The notes: generated from the letters alone by a model not told the origin. 64,000 nucleotides of DNA from Desarmillaria ectypa (GCA_030407005.1 JAUDYN010000008.1:2728001-2792000), one strand, 5' to 3'. Positions 1 through 12,097 are shown, counted from the stretch's first letter. Numbers and translations are program-made.

Positions 1-1570
1 GAGTAGCCTTGTGCTACAAGGCGGGCTTTGTAGTGTAGAACTTTTCCATGCTCATCATATTTCTTCATGTAGGTCCATCTGCAGCCTATGGTTTCATGTC
101 CCTCTGGTAGATCCTCAAGCTTGTAAGTCCCCATTTCTCTAATCATTGATATTTCCTCATCCATAGCCTTCTTCCATTCAGGCCATTCTGCTAATTCTTG
201 TGCCTCTGCAAGGCTTCATGGGAAGTTGTCATGATTAATGTACTTGCTGTTACTGGTGATATAGCTTTGAGTCATTGCAACATTTGTTGATTCTGGGGGA
301 TGTTCGGATAGGGCCAATGGAGTTCATGATAGTGCTGCTTTCCATGCATTGGGGTTGTTGAGCTTGTGGTAGTCATGATTACTAGTGATATGTGAGGTGC
401 ATCATATTGCTTCTGGTGCTAGCTCAGGGGTTTCTTTGGTTTCAGGCTGTAGCGATGTGGTTTGCTGATTTCCTTCTTCAGCTCCCTTTGGCAATAGCGG
501 ATTGTTCATCTCTGCTGCCTCCCCCTCAAGCTGCACATTGTCTGTGCTTTGTTCTATAGCCATGGGCTCAATAAACTTGTAGTTCCAGGATTCTCAGATT
601 GTGCAAAGTTCTGCATCATAGTATTTGATAACTGTTGCATTCTCTGTGAATCCTACAAAGATATGTTTCTTTGCTTTTCCTGAGTTTCTGCCCAGCTTTG
701 AAAGACTGATTCCTTCCCATTTGATCCAGACTGCACAACCAAACTCTTGTAGGTGTGAGACATTGGGTTTTCTTCCTGTCCATGCTTCTTCAGGTGTTTT
801 CCCATCAAGAGCTCACATTGGTGCATGGTTTCTGATGTATGCTGCATATTCTATTGCTGTCTCCCACAGGAATGATGGTACATTGTTGGCTATCATCATG
901 GCTCATGCTAGCTCCACTAGTGTGTGATTAAAGCATTCAGCTACACCATTAGATGAGTGTGCATATGATGCTGGTGTGAGTAGTTGAATCTCTTTTTTCT
1001 TTAACCATTGTTTGACCTCCCCACTAGTGAGTTCCTTTGCATTGTCAACATGTAGTGTCTTTGGTGTGAATCCATGCTGTGTTTCGATGAAGGTGACATA
1101 TTCTTTAATCTTCTGGAATGCTTTTGACTTTGATTTCATGAATTCAGGTGTACATCACCAGGTTGCATCATCTGTGAGTGTGATGTTGTATTTTGACTTC
1201 TGCATGGACTCAACTTGGGCTGGTCCCCAGATGTCATCATGTGTGGTTTCCCCTGATTTCTCACTTAGATGTTTTGCTTCTTGTGGGAATGGACAAAGAG
1301 TCATCTTGGCTTGAATGCAAGCTTCACATTGACTGAGTGGAGGTGAGTTGTCATTGACTATGAATCCTTCCACCAATCCTTCTCTCTTCAATCATTCTAA
1401 CCCTAACTTCCCTAGGTGTCCCATGCATTTGTGCCAAGCATCCCATGTGTTCTTATTTTTGGTGTCAGTGATGTTTGACTGTTCTTATACAGTATCACAT
1501 GCTTGAGCATTCATCAAATACAAATGGCATGTCTTCTTTCCTTCCGCTGATATGCCGTCTATGCATTCAC
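1..1570 (-). pseudogene. Copia Pol, integrase to start of reverse transcriptase
   Basis: Reading leftward there is a GAG-pre-integrase block (WHKCMGHLGKLGLE, then CEACIQAKM), the integrase core (DDATW...MKSKSKAF, HVDNAKELTSG, SYAHSSNGVAE), the post-integrase linker, and at the window edge the start of reverse transcriptase (YKARLVAQGY). These are hallmark Copia motifs. About eight internal stops are TGA at positions where Arg is expected, plus one TAA near 1480. The gene continues off the left edge. Confidence 0.9.
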
Positions 1571-2849
1571 ACCTAGATTTTGCGATTTTGTAACAATACT
1601 ATTGCACATCTATCCTATACTAGTGATACATAGAGGACTATAGCTGAGGCTTCGAGCTGATAGTTAAAAGCAGTAAGCAACTGGTAGAGCCAGGACTTAG
1701 ATGCAACACCATTAGTGGGTTAAATCTACCAGCTGGCCAGACTAGTAACTCGAATGCTAGCAGGACTAAGTGAAATACAGCCACTAGCAAATGAAGGATG
1801 CTACTAGCACACAAAAACCAGGAGCAGAGTACACAGATCTCGTCAAGTTCTGTCACTAGCAGCCCAGACTGGGCATAAATGCCTAAGTCAGGATAACTAG
1901 TCACATGGCAATCTTGAAACAGGACTTAGAAATAAATTAGGAATGGATTAACCTTGAGCCCGGATCTGACTATTTCGATATAGATCTCTTATGATCGATG
2001 CTAGTGGAGCCGGACTGCACCCTCGATCATGATCGGATAGCTGTTACAGGCACCAATATCCGGATATCCATATAACCGCGTTACTAGGGCATGTAGTTGT
2101 GCCAAGGGTGCGGAAAGACCAACTGTGGAGTCTCTAGACCGAATATTTGAAAAGAAAACAGACTAGACCGACTATTGTGTGATTATTCACCATTATTCAT
2201 GACTAGCCAAGAAATCCTTACCAATATACCCTATACCCAGATAATATTTATAGTTTTGCCTCAGTAGTATATAAGTAGTGGGATGGGCACTCGTGCAAAG
2301 CAGGCAAGCCATCCCCGCAGTTGAGCCCTCACTGGTAGTAACTGGTGTCCCCAATTAAAGGCTTTTGTGCTTGACCTCGACGAAGTGATTAATAGTCGCT
2401 AAGTCACCCATAGAATTGCATTGAATTGAAGTCCATTAGAGTCACTGTTGTGTCCTGCAAAGGTCCGGAGTGTTTTGAAGTTAGTTCAAGCAAAGTTCTC
2501 GGAGTTATAGTTTATTCTTAGGCCAAGAGCGCCACTAGTCAGCCAAGAGTGCGACTGGTCAAGTGTTTATCACTTGTAGGAAGCAGTATAGGGCCAAGAG
2601 CGCCACCAGCCTGAAGCCGTTTCAGTCAGAACGAGCGCAGTAGCTCAAACCAAGTCACTCTTATCTAATTGTGTCTTACCCACCCCACTAGTACGAGTAG
2701 TACTTTGTATAAACTCACTAGTAACGAATAAAACGTCTTAAAGACAATTGTACTTGATTATTGAAGTCTGCAGAGTGCTTCCATCGTACTCGAAACCGCC
2801 CGAATTCAATATTGGTGATTAAGTGTAGAGTAGTAAGAGGTTTAGTGTG
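1571..2849. other. Non-coding insertion inside the Copia element, possible LTR remnant
   Basis: This ~1.25 kb block interrupts the Copia pol frame and has no recognisable coding. It begins near TGTAAC (1589-1594); a GTTACA at 2043-2048 could be the matching LTR end. A TATA-like TATATAAG near 2270 and an AATAAA-like signal near 2727 in the plus direction also suggest LTR material. A GCCAAGAG-type motif occurs three times between 2522 and 2610. I could not find a convincing target duplication, so its limits and class remain open. Confidence 0.4.
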
Positions 2850-3175
2850 ATTGGTGTTCATTGCCATTCCCTAATTCTTTTGTCACTCGCCGTTACCAAG
2901 CACATCACCGCCAGGATTTTCCCATCCTTTCAGAGAAACTGGACTATGCTATTCTTGAATGAAGCTTCCATACCAGCATTGTCAAGCCTGCTGATGGAGA
3001 TTAGGTTGTTTACAGCATTTGGTGCATAGAGTGTATCTTTCAGTTTGTGAGTGACAGTTTTCCCATTGACTTTGTAGTCTAACAGGACTGTTCCTCAGCC
3101 TAGTGCCTGAACAGATGTATTTCCAATACCTGCAATGGTCATAGCCTTGAGTGGCTTGAAGTCTATGAAGGTTTC
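2850..3175 (-). pseudogene. Copia Pol, protease-region remnant
   Basis: Minus-strand translation gives the segment that follows the Copia protease: IAGIGNTSVQALG, then DTLYAPNAVNNLISISRLD, a very typical Copia block. TGA stops interrupt it. The coding similarity ends near 2850, where the inserted non-Copia segment begins, and resumes near 1570 with the pre-integrase region. Confidence 0.8.
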
Positions 3176-4159
3176 TCAGTGATTGGAGATATGTGAGGTT
3201 GTTCTGGAGTCAGATAGCCAGCTATAAGTGGAGAAATGTGAGTCAAATTGGGGCTTAAACTCTATATTATAAGCAGCTTCGACAATATCATCCTTCACAT
3301 TTCCTGAATCTTTTGCCTGATTAGACCTTTCCTTCATCTTCTTTCCCTGCTTTCTTCCTGGACCTTTCCCTTCTTGGTCACCACTCTTGGACCAACACTG
3401 TGCTGATGTGTGGCCTTGCTTGTGGCAGTTCCAACACTCGACATCATCAGAGACCTTCCTCAATGTGGAGTTCTCTCGGCTACCTCTGTTGCCTGTCTTT
3501 CCATTATTGCACCCATACATGGCAGCTTTGCTTCCACCAGATTTTTCAATCTGTTGACAGTTCTCTTTAAGAATGATGGCAATGAACTCATGTGACATGA
3601 CTGTTGGGTTATTTCCAGTGGATCCTAGGTATGCTGATGTGAACTGGTTCCAGGATTCTGGTAGTGATGATACAAGCAGCATCAGGAAGTCTTCATCAGT
3701 GATGATACTCCCCAGCATGCCAAGCTCTTCCTGGATTTGGCACATTTCTGTGGTGTGCTCAACAATGTCTGTGGACTCATCAGCCACAGTGCAGTAAAGA
3801 CAGCATCAGTGTGCGAGTATTCCCAATTTTCCTCTAGCTTCTTTTACTAATTTAAGCTGCATTCACATTTTGGCCGATGTTTTTGCCCCCACAATGTGTA
3901 TCATCTGCAAGTCACTCAATGTGAGCTTGATTTGTGTCTGTGCTCATCTGTCTCCCTCTTCCCACTTTGTGATTTTGTCCATTTCTTCCTTAGTTGGTGA
4001 ATTTGGGTCTGTCAGAACCAGTTTATTCAATGTTCCATTGGCATACTTCAACAGGGCTCGTTCTTGCAGGATTGCAGTGATGTGATGCTTCCACAGAACC
4101 CAGTTGTGCTCCTGGAGTAGCTCAATGCAGAATAATGATGAGGGTGTGGTGTCGGACAT
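3176..4159 (-). pseudogene. Copia Gag, broken
   Basis: Gag would coat the element's RNA in virus-like particles. The N-terminal part (4159-3944) opens with ATG and has the usual Copia Gag start (an NWxLWKxxIxAxL-like stretch). The later part (3787-3176) carries the conserved MVEH/QEEL...SLPESW region in recognisable form and a CCHC zinc knuckle (CWNCHKQGHTSAQC). Between them the frame is closed by a TGA where the family normally has Arg; adjacent Arg positions read Cys (TGC). Another TGA follows immediately after the zinc-knuckle segment. The pattern fits CGN to TGN decay rather than random breakage. Confidence 0.88.
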
Positions 4160-4231
4160 GATATATGGGGAGGACTGTAGTTCAGCGAGGTAATTAATTA
4201 TGGTGAGTCTTCTGTAGATTAGTTAGGGCTG

Positions 4232-4243
4232 GGGCCCATAACC
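4232..4243 (-). other. Copia primer-binding site, half initiator-tRNA-Met type
   Basis: Directly next to the LTR, the plus strand reads GGGCCCATAACC. This equals the anticodon stem-loop of eukaryotic initiator tRNA-Met rather than a tRNA 3' end. Copia-type elements are known to prime from a cleaved half of tRNA-iMet, so this fits the family. The match to this fungus's own tRNA-iMet is inferred, since that gene is not in the window. Confidence 0.75.
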
Positions 4244-4547
4244 TGTTGTAAAAGAGTGTGAAATGGGGGTTATGAGTGCAGTGGTAAACTCCGAGACTTG
4301 ACCGTGTGAGAGATGTGAGTGAGAGTAAGAATATTAATCTATATTATTAGTAGGCTGGTCTGCCCGGTATATATACTACAAGGTGGGTACTTCTAGAATA
4401 TACTATTATCTACTAGTGTCCATGTCTGACTCATTGCTGAGTGAGCAGACAGGCGATCGAGTCAAGGAGAAGGTGCGCAAAGGTTCGCGCGCTTCAACGT
4501 TGCTCCAATTGCCGGATTGCCATATGCGGCTGAGCGTATCTTCAACA
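4244..4547 (-). repeat. Copia 5' long terminal repeat
   Basis: This is a 304-bp LTR bounded by TGTTG and CAACA short inverted repeats. Its length and ends match the solo LTR at 58306-58609 exactly; by eye the two are roughly 93% identical. A TATA-like stretch (GTATATATAC) sits in the middle, as expected for the LTR promoter. The base after its 3' end starts the primer-binding site. Confidence 0.92.
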
Positions 4548-4748
4548 GGAACACTCTCAAGCACTACATCCTATGGAAGTAAGTACTTGCATAAAATGGA
4601 GTAGCCATTGAAGTAGCTAGATAACAAACCAATTGAAGATAATATATAACTAAAACAATAACAAATGATACCCTTCCACACAACTTGGGTTCTTCAGGCT
4701 TTGGTGACTCATTTTCCTGCATTTAAGCGGTTACATTTTGGCTACTTA

Positions 4749-7187
4749 TCAAGTTGGTGGGACAGACCTTTGCCTGATTGAATCCTGGTTTTTACTGCGT
4801 TTTGATATGACAGTAATTGTTTTCGAAGCCCAATTAAGGCTAGAAGATGCAAATGTTTCAATTGGTACAAGCCAAGCACTCCGTGATTTTCCATCAGCAG
4901 GGGGAAATTCAGGTTGTTCAATGGGCCCTATATCCACTGCCTTCGTAGTCACGTAGAATTTTATGAAGCAGATGTCTTCATCTTGGCCATCTGGGACGCC
5001 GACTCCCAGAGGTTGCATAGCGGAGTTTCCATGACCAAGAGTAAGTTTAGAATCAGAGCCCTTTCTGAGACATGGGTCAGCGGAGTCTCCGGTTTGACTC
5101 TTCTGTGAAGAGTACCAAATATCTGAGGAGCCAAGTAGTCAGTTTCAAGAAAGATCTGGTGGGTATAAACATACCGATTACAGATTTGGAGGCATCAAAG
5201 TATAAGACATTGACGTATAAATCGGTACCACGTTTGTTATAGATTGTAAACCCATATAAATTTCGCCGATCCTCCAAAGGCAGGGACGTGTCCACGACAA
5301 CCTCAACGAGGTCACTATTGCCTACCTTCTTTAGTGCGACTTCACCCTCAAGCGCACGCCATTGCGAGGGCCCATCCTTCACCACTTTTTTCATTTCGAT
5401 GCGGACGAAGTCTTCAATGGAAAATAGACTTTGCCTGGTTAGGTGAGAGGTGAAGTGTGCATAGCGATTGAGAAAATCTCGGATGTCTGTCTGGGCGTGG
5501 ACTGGGCATGAGGAGTAACGGGGGAAAAAAGAAAGGAACACGTTGACTCTTTTCCCTCGGTCAAAGCAAACAACCTTTGCGTCAACCTTCAAGCATAGAT
5601 CCGCGTCATCTGGGCTTTCGACGCGGATGACACAAGCTATAAGCCTGGATTCGTTGCTATCAGCAAGAATGCGGTCCAGGACGCCCGGGTTGTTGCAGTA
5701 GGTGTTAAGGGGGGGTCCGAAAGCTTTCCATAATCGAGCATACCAGGGGGACCGTTCGGTATTCAAGGTGAAGACATTGGAGTCAGAAGGAGTAGGCGTA
5801 AGGTAGGACACAGCGTCTTCCACCTTTGTCACCGTCGATCTCGCGAGGAATTTGGGGTTGTGCGAATCGGAGTCAAATATTTCGAAAATCGAATCCTTCT
5901 TGATGCCATGAAGGAGCCCTGCGTGTAGAACAAGATCGCGCCCCATATCTCCTTTACGACAAGGGATCATAGAACTACTGGCAGGTTCCTGCCAGCAGTC
6001 AAACAGACGTCGGCGGACATACTTTCCATCCAATTGTGGTTTCTGGCTATTCATCCATAGGGCTCAGTAGAGTGATACAAACTAATTCAATACTCACCTT
6101 TGAATGCCAGTGCGAAGAGATTGTATAAGTGATAAGTATGTCGGCGGAAGATCTTCTAGGACGGACTCTTTGAGGGCTCTCAGCAGAACCTTCGTAAATA
6201 TGCCTTCCCTATCTTGCTCTCGGGCAGACTCTTCGGACCCGCAGGCCGCCAATAAAACATGCGAGCGAAAAAATGAATTTGAAAAACCTAATATGTCACG
6301 GTCCTTGTCCAATCTAGTCGAAGATTCACTTGAGTAGATGTGCTCGTCACAAGTCGGCGACAGTTCTTGGATGCTTCCAAAGCTTCGGACGCGTGACTCT
6401 GAAGTGTTATGTCCACGATTCATTCCAGCAGCATGGCAACAGTCGAGTATTAAGGTCTGAGAAAGCATCAAAAGCGATGTACGCGTTCTAGGACCTGCGA
6501 CGTACGATGTTGTTACCTTTCGCTTTTGATAGATCAAGGAGGAGTCGGCCAATTGTTCGATCTGGGATCCCTTCAATCTTTTTTCCGTATCCTTCTGGGG
6601 CATTGATGTCAGCAGGACACAGCATCTCGACATTTCCGTTGGGAGTTTCCCAATTTTTCCATGTTTTTGGCTTGTGAGCGATAGCCCCATGCCCGGCGAA
6701 GTATATGATGATCGCCACTTCGCCTGGGATGATCCTTGGATTGTTCTCGAGTTCTCTAAATTTTTGGATGATAGCCGATCGTGTTGCCTGCCCATCGCGA
6801 AGGTTAATAATATTGTCCTTTGGAACACCCCGGCACTCCAGGAGATAGTTCTCAAAGTTGTCGGCGTCTCTAACGGCACCTCGTAAACATTCGTTTGGCA
6901 CCCATTGGTATTCGTTGATACCAATAACCAGCGCGAAGGTTTGGTGCGTCTGCCTACAAGTTCAGAACGTTCATGATTAGCTATTATGAAGTCTCAAAAG
7001 CTCATATTCTTACGGAACAAGAGCGCTTCCGCCTATGGGCTCTCTTGCTGCTTGTCCTCCCTCCGTGCTCGAATCTGTGCAGTCGTGACGGACAAAATAA
7101 GACAACAAAAGGGGCCATCTTACCATTGCTTGAATCTTTGAATATAGCGCTAAAAAACGATCTGATAATACTGAGAACCTCTCCCAT
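4749..7187 (-). CDS. Metacaspase-like (peptidase C14) protein
   Basis: Probable cysteine protease of the caspase/metacaspase fold, about 725 aa. Six exons (7187-7124, 7074-7014, 6953-6506, 6456-6098, 6046-5175, 5122-4749) are joined by five 49-60 nt GT-AG introns; phases agree at every junction and the total is exactly 726 codons. The p20 domain starts near residue 45 (ALVIGINEY). The catalytic His is in YFAGHG near residue 128 and the catalytic Cys in LDCCHAAG near residue 196, both present. The remaining ~500 residues resemble the C-terminal region of the expanded Agaricomycete caspase-like family, whose role is not well defined. The start is the first ATG giving an uninterrupted model. Such proteins are often linked to cell death or heterokaryon recognition, but nothing here shows this. 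Its 3' end lies 202 bp from the Copia LTR. Confidence 0.85.
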
Positions 7188-8659
7188 GTTAGAAGTATTC
7201 GGGTGTCAAGGTGTGATGCGAACGCTAGTTGAGAGGAACTAGAGGGTGAACGGCGACTCTTTCTTGAGGGGCAAATATATATACTTCTGGCGCGGAGATT
7301 CCCCTTGGAGATCCGTCATCGGGTCTCATAAGTGCGCGCTTAGATTTAGGCCTATTCAGATATAACGAAAGCACAATTTACAGGGCACACATAGATCGAA
7401 ACGTCACAAAATATCTTTTGTCTGCATCCTGACATGCCCGGAGGGTTCTAGTCTCTTCGAAGTCACGCCACAAGAGGACTTACGAGATAGTGCCCTGTTT
7501 ATAGTTAACAAAGATACATTCCAAAAAAGTAAAGGGTTCAATGGATTGAACCATGCTATAGTTATGTTGTGATTGACACTTATCTTGGTTCCTGCAATCG
7601 GCTAATAGACTCGGATGGGAAATGGTTTGGTAAGATTCCTAATATGAATTCACGCGCTAAGATGTGTTCACAAGACTTGCCATTGTGTCCTGGTGATCTG
7701 TCGCGCTGTGAAGGAACCTGGACGCTTGATGTGAGCACAGAAACGCAAAAGAAACGAACCAGTATAAAATATTCACAAATTGAGCGTCTGATGTACAGCG
7801 CACTTGAAGACAATCGTTAATTAATCGCCAAGTGCGGGAGCTACGTAGTACACCCATCAGTGATCGAAGTTGGAACACAACTCCGGGGGTAATCGGCCCG
7901 TTGTTAACTAGATGACGTCATCCAGGGTCCAAATAACCTTGACGCGACGCAGCTTGTGCTTGTTTGACTTTTTCCTTCTCGTCGACCATGTCGCGCACCC
8001 TTTTGCTCACTATCTGCAGCCCGTCACGATATCCCTTTTGTTTTCATGGCGCTCCTTCTCGCGATCCTTCATTATGCGTGATAAGTTAGCCTACTCTCGT
8101 TCTTTACTGTCTGACGCGCTTCAAAGCACCACTACGTTTTCGATGGCACTATGCCGATGTTGTCACTGCATACATCTGATAATAGCGGATCGTCAGCCAA
8201 ATGGTGCCTAGCCTATATTTTCTACTGATGCCATTACTAACATCCTTCTTACATTAGCTAAGCACTGAGACCGATTTTCAGCCGCATATATGCGGATGGA
8301 GACCACCTGATAGGACCCTGTTATCATGGGGATCCAGGCTGCAGAAGCGAGGTCGTAGTCCTTAAATTGAAACTTGAATGTCCTAGAACACAACTCCCCT
8401 CGCTGATAGGCACTAGCGCCGATTTATAACATTTTCTTTCCTGTGGCGTAGGCAGGGACACGAATAATGGGGTAGGACTAAGGCTGGTGCGTAGACCCTT
8501 GTTATAGCTCCTTGGGCTCGAGGTAGGTGCGATAAGTTCGTAGTCCTTTCAGTGAGGCTGATGGTTGTTCTGCGTCATTCCTCGCAGGGGAATATATTTG
8601 ATGGCTCGTACAGTCTATGATATTTAAATACATATACAATTACAGGGAGCGAGGTTCCA
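7188..8659. other. Intergenic, nothing recognised
   Basis: About 1.5 kb between two genes transcribed leftward. It should hold the promoter of the caspase-like gene. Only short open frames without recognisable motifs are present. Confidence 0.6.
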
Positions 8660-11600
8660 TCAAAGCACGCCCACGCGCCTCCAGTAATTGACGTACTCTT
8701 CGACTTCCTTTCGTCCAACCACACCGGATTCTCTCATTCCCCTCGAATCCTTCCTCGCCTCGTCCGTTCCAAGCACTACCCCACCGCTGGCCATCCTCTC
8801 GAAATCTCGTTCCAAAAACCCAATCAGCTTGTTCACCTGCTCATTGCCTCTCACTCGCTCAAGCCACTCCGCATAACCCACGACCGGTATCCCAAGTATA
8901 TCCGCCAGATTATCGATAACAGCCGTCCACTCCTGCCGAGCAGGATTCTCCATGTGATATATCGGCTTGAAGCGGTCGGAAAATAAGAGCTCGACCACGA
9001 TCTGACCGGCACGGTTGACAGGTAGCCAAGAAAGCGTTCCCTCTAGCTTAGGAAGGGCTCCGACGGCCTTGCTCGCACCCACCACGACGGGGAAATGTTC
9101 GCTCTCGTTCCAAGCGCCGGCTCCCTCTGCTCCAGTCATTTGTCCAATCCTCACAGAACTCCCTCGGACCTTCCCCTCAAGCGAGAGCAATAGCTCTTCA
9201 CACACCCACTTGGCCTCTGGGTACCCAAACTCAGCCGTCGATTCCGGCGGGACAGGTTGTTCTGGTACCGGCTGCGAGGGATACCGACCGACAACGGCAA
9301 TCGACGAAGCGAATAGGATGCGTACGTCCTTCGCTGACGACCTCTGGGCTACCTTGACCAAGTTGACGAGCCCCCGAACATGTCCCTCGAAACTGTCCAA
9401 GCCTCGGGAAAAGTTAACCGGCCACGCGTTGTGGATGATGTGTGTCACGTCGTCGACACCGTCTAACTGGTCGTCGACGTCACCGAGATCGGGAATTTCG
9501 AGCATATGGATCTTGTACCAGTCGATGATGCCAGCACCTCGTCTTTGCATCTCCGCCTCTTGCCTCTCTCGCCCACCGCGCCGGTTAATGCAGACAACAC
9601 GTTTGACCTCCGGATCCTTAGCCAATCTCGCTAGGAGGAAACATCCCAAGCTTCCTGTTGATCCAGTGAGAATGACCACCTTGCTTCCCAACATCTCAGC
9701 CCGGTACTTTTCTAGCATCTTCCGCATTTTTTCTTCCCTTCCTATCCCTTCAGAAACATACCTCCCAGCCCTCACTTCCTCTATTGCTGACAAAAGCCTC
9801 CTCGCTGTTGAATGACGATACACAAAATCTGTCTCGAGGTCGACCTTCAACGAACGTCCGATCCTCCTTCGTATCCTCGCAGCCTGCAATGAGTCCATTC
9901 CGCACTCGAAAAAGTCCTTCATTTCGGGAATGACATATCCCAGGACCTCCTTCAGTACCCGGGCGACCCATACACTCGCATCGGCATCCATGATCGGCTC
10001 CTCCTCCTCCTCCGCGTCTTCGTAGCTCTTCGCAATCTCCTTTTCCCACTTCTCCCAGCTCGCCTTCCTGGCGATACTCCCCTTATCCGTCCTCACTAAC
10101 TCGCCAGGGCTAATGAAAACCACCATCTCCCTCGGTACTTTGGCATGCTTGTCAGCCAGCTCATTTGCTTTCTCGAGGAAAGCCCCAAATTCTGCTGATG
10201 GTTCGCCCTCGACTTCGACGAGGATGCCACATCCCTCCCTGCCCTGCCCAAATACCAAGACGCCCCTTACCCCAGGGCATTCTCCCAGAGCTTGTTCCAT
10301 ACCACTCGGGCGGACCTTCTCCCCATTGGCGAGAACGACGAGGTCGTCGCTCCGACCGAGGATGCGGTATTGGTTTTCCTTGACTGGGTTACCAACTAGG
10401 TGATCCTGAACGACGTAGTCCTCCTCCCAGCCTGGTGCCCGACCGCTTAGCCGGTATGTACCCTCACCAAGAGGAGTGAACGTTAGCGGGATGTCCTGTC
10501 TTGGGATAAGATAGTGCCAGTCGTAGTTGGCAGGAACGTGTTGGACGACGGCGATCGCTCCAATTTCTGTCGCACCTGTTCCGAAGGATAAGGTCAATGA
10601 AGGAGGAAGGATCAGGCAATTACTCACCCCAATGATTGAGGAGCTTGACTCCTCGATGCACCAGCTCTTCGCCTGTTACCTCCTTCAATGGAGCGCCACC
10701 TACTGCGAGCACATCGAGACGCTTGAGCGCGTCAACACCACCAGGTATCGTGAGGAGGTCTTCGACAACGGAGGGGACGGAGAGCATCAAACCGACGCGA
10801 TTGAGGACTGTATGCGCCATTCCATTCAAGTGGCCATTCGTGCCGTTCATTTTAACTCCATTCGTATACCCGTTCGCACAGAGTGCATCCAAAACCTTCA
10901 ATTGTCCCCTGCCAGTCGGTATCGTGCCCGCGCCAGGGAGAACGAAAGGTAGTCCAATGCTGAGCGAAAGCATGGGCGCCAACAATCCAAAACCCTAAAA
11001 CATGTCAGAAAATGCGTAACCTTTCAAGGATCCTACGTACATGATACAGAGGCAATGTCGACACGTTCCATCCTAGTGCTTCGACATGTTCCGGCGTGAA
11101 GAGATGGTCTTGGCCGTATCCTAGGACGTATCCGTGAGCGTGATAGATGGGTTTCGGAAGGCCTGTCGTTCCAGAAGAGTGGAGGATGATTGCTGTGCGT
11201 TCGGTGGTGTTAGAGGGTGGATGGGACGGTAGAGCAATATCGGGCGCCGACGTTTTTGAGAGGAGTTCGGTGTACATTGGGGCTTCTATCCATATTGGCG
11301 CGTCAGGGGAAGGGGAAGGGGTAAGCCGGGATGTGAGAGGTGATGTGAGGACTAGTTTGGGATTGGGCTCTGTTCTGGAGAGCAGGTGGTTAATTGCGAC
11401 GGGCGTTAGTCGTGCGGAGAGAAGGAGAACCTGGAATTGAGATGCAGAAGGGAAGGAAACAAGTGAAATGGTGACTCACAGGCACCCCGACTCTCATACC
11501 TGCTGCTACCCAGATGAACAACCCCACATCACTTCCCATAAGGACCGCGATTCCTCCCTTTTCTTCACCACCGCCCACCCCATGCTCGACTAACCACTTT

Positions 11601-11809
11601 GCTGCCACGTCCACACCGTGTGCGAGATCCGCAAAGGTAATCTTCCTCCCTAGCTCATTGACATCGTGTGATTGAGGATGCAACTGCAGCGCGAACACCC
11701 TGTTGCCGTTAAACCGTGCATTGTACTCGATAGCCTGAGGGAGTGTCCGCACACCCTCCGTAATACAGGGCTCGTATCCGAGATTGAATTTGGGTCGTAC
11801 GAAGGACAT
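8660..11809 (-). CDS. NRPS-like A-T-R carboxylic acid reductase
   Basis: Single-module adenylation-thiolation-reductase enzyme, about 1000 aa. Exons 11809-11480, 11430-11041, 10994-10628 and 10575-8660 are separated by 46-52 nt introns; phases agree and the sum is exactly 1001 codons. The adenylation core motif SSGTTGLPK is near residue 187 and GRSDDLVVLANGEKV follows later. The carrier domain has the phosphopantetheine Ser in CGMDSLQ near residue 589. The reductase domain has the NAD(P)-binding TGSTGSLG near residue 666 and the catalytic YPEAK near residue 814. Such enzymes activate an acid as AMP ester, load it on the carrier arm and release it reductively as an aldehyde; alpha-aminoadipate reductase works the same way. 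There is no condensation domain, so it is not a peptide synthetase. The short length and lack of the long Lys2 N-terminus argue against Lys2. The substrate cannot be read from sequence, and no tailoring genes are adjacent. Confidence 0.9.
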
Positions 11810-12097
11810 GGGTATTATGGCTAGACTGCTCCATCTCCGTGGCGTGTCGTTTTAACACTGCGAAGGTGGATGAACAAGCCTATCCACTCAGAGTCCCGAG
11901 GGCGAGGTACGGATAATCGGAGTTTAGGATCTACCGGTAAGTGGGCTGTATAGTTTTTAAGCGCGGCGGCGGCGGCGTTCGCAGTGGGTGAAAAGATGAT
12001 TGATGCAAATGATGCGAACATTTTGATTCATTCGGCCATTTTCGAGGTTAAGAATTTGGATTCATAATCTCAAGTCTACGCAGATATAAAGCAGTAT
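11810..12097. other. Upstream region of the NRPS-like gene and tRNA-Arg
   Basis: This holds the NRPS-like promoter/leader on the minus strand. An ATG at 12021 opens a 66-codon frame (to 11821) that stops just before the gene's ATG; it is Ala-rich and unlike known proteins. It could be an upstream ORF or chance. Confidence 0.4.

Larger units (their letters stand above)
1..4547 (-). mobile_element. Ty1/Copia LTR retrotransposon, decayed, 5' part only
   Basis: The element reads right to left: LTR (4244-4547), primer-binding site (4232-4243), gag (from 4159), protease remnant, integrase, and the start of reverse transcriptase at the left edge. The order integrase before reverse transcriptase is diagnostic of Ty1/Copia (Pseudoviridae-like) elements. 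It is dead: many in-frame stops interrupt gag-pol, and a ~1.25 kb insertion separates protease from integrase. The second LTR and most of reverse transcriptase/RNase H lie beyond the left edge, so no target duplication can be tested. A solo LTR of the same family is at 58306-58609. Confidence 0.93.

Noticed and set aside
1589..2048. A complete solo LTR with TGTAAC/GTTACA ends inside the Copia element
   Set aside because: The flanks (GATTT and GGCAC) are not a target duplication, and the non-Copia sequence continues for another ~800 bp.
11821..12021. 66-codon frame upstream of the NRPS-like gene as a first exon
   Set aside because: The NRPS-like gene already has a complete N-terminus from the ATG at 11809, and no splice pair joins the two convincingly. 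It was kept only as a possible upstream ORF.
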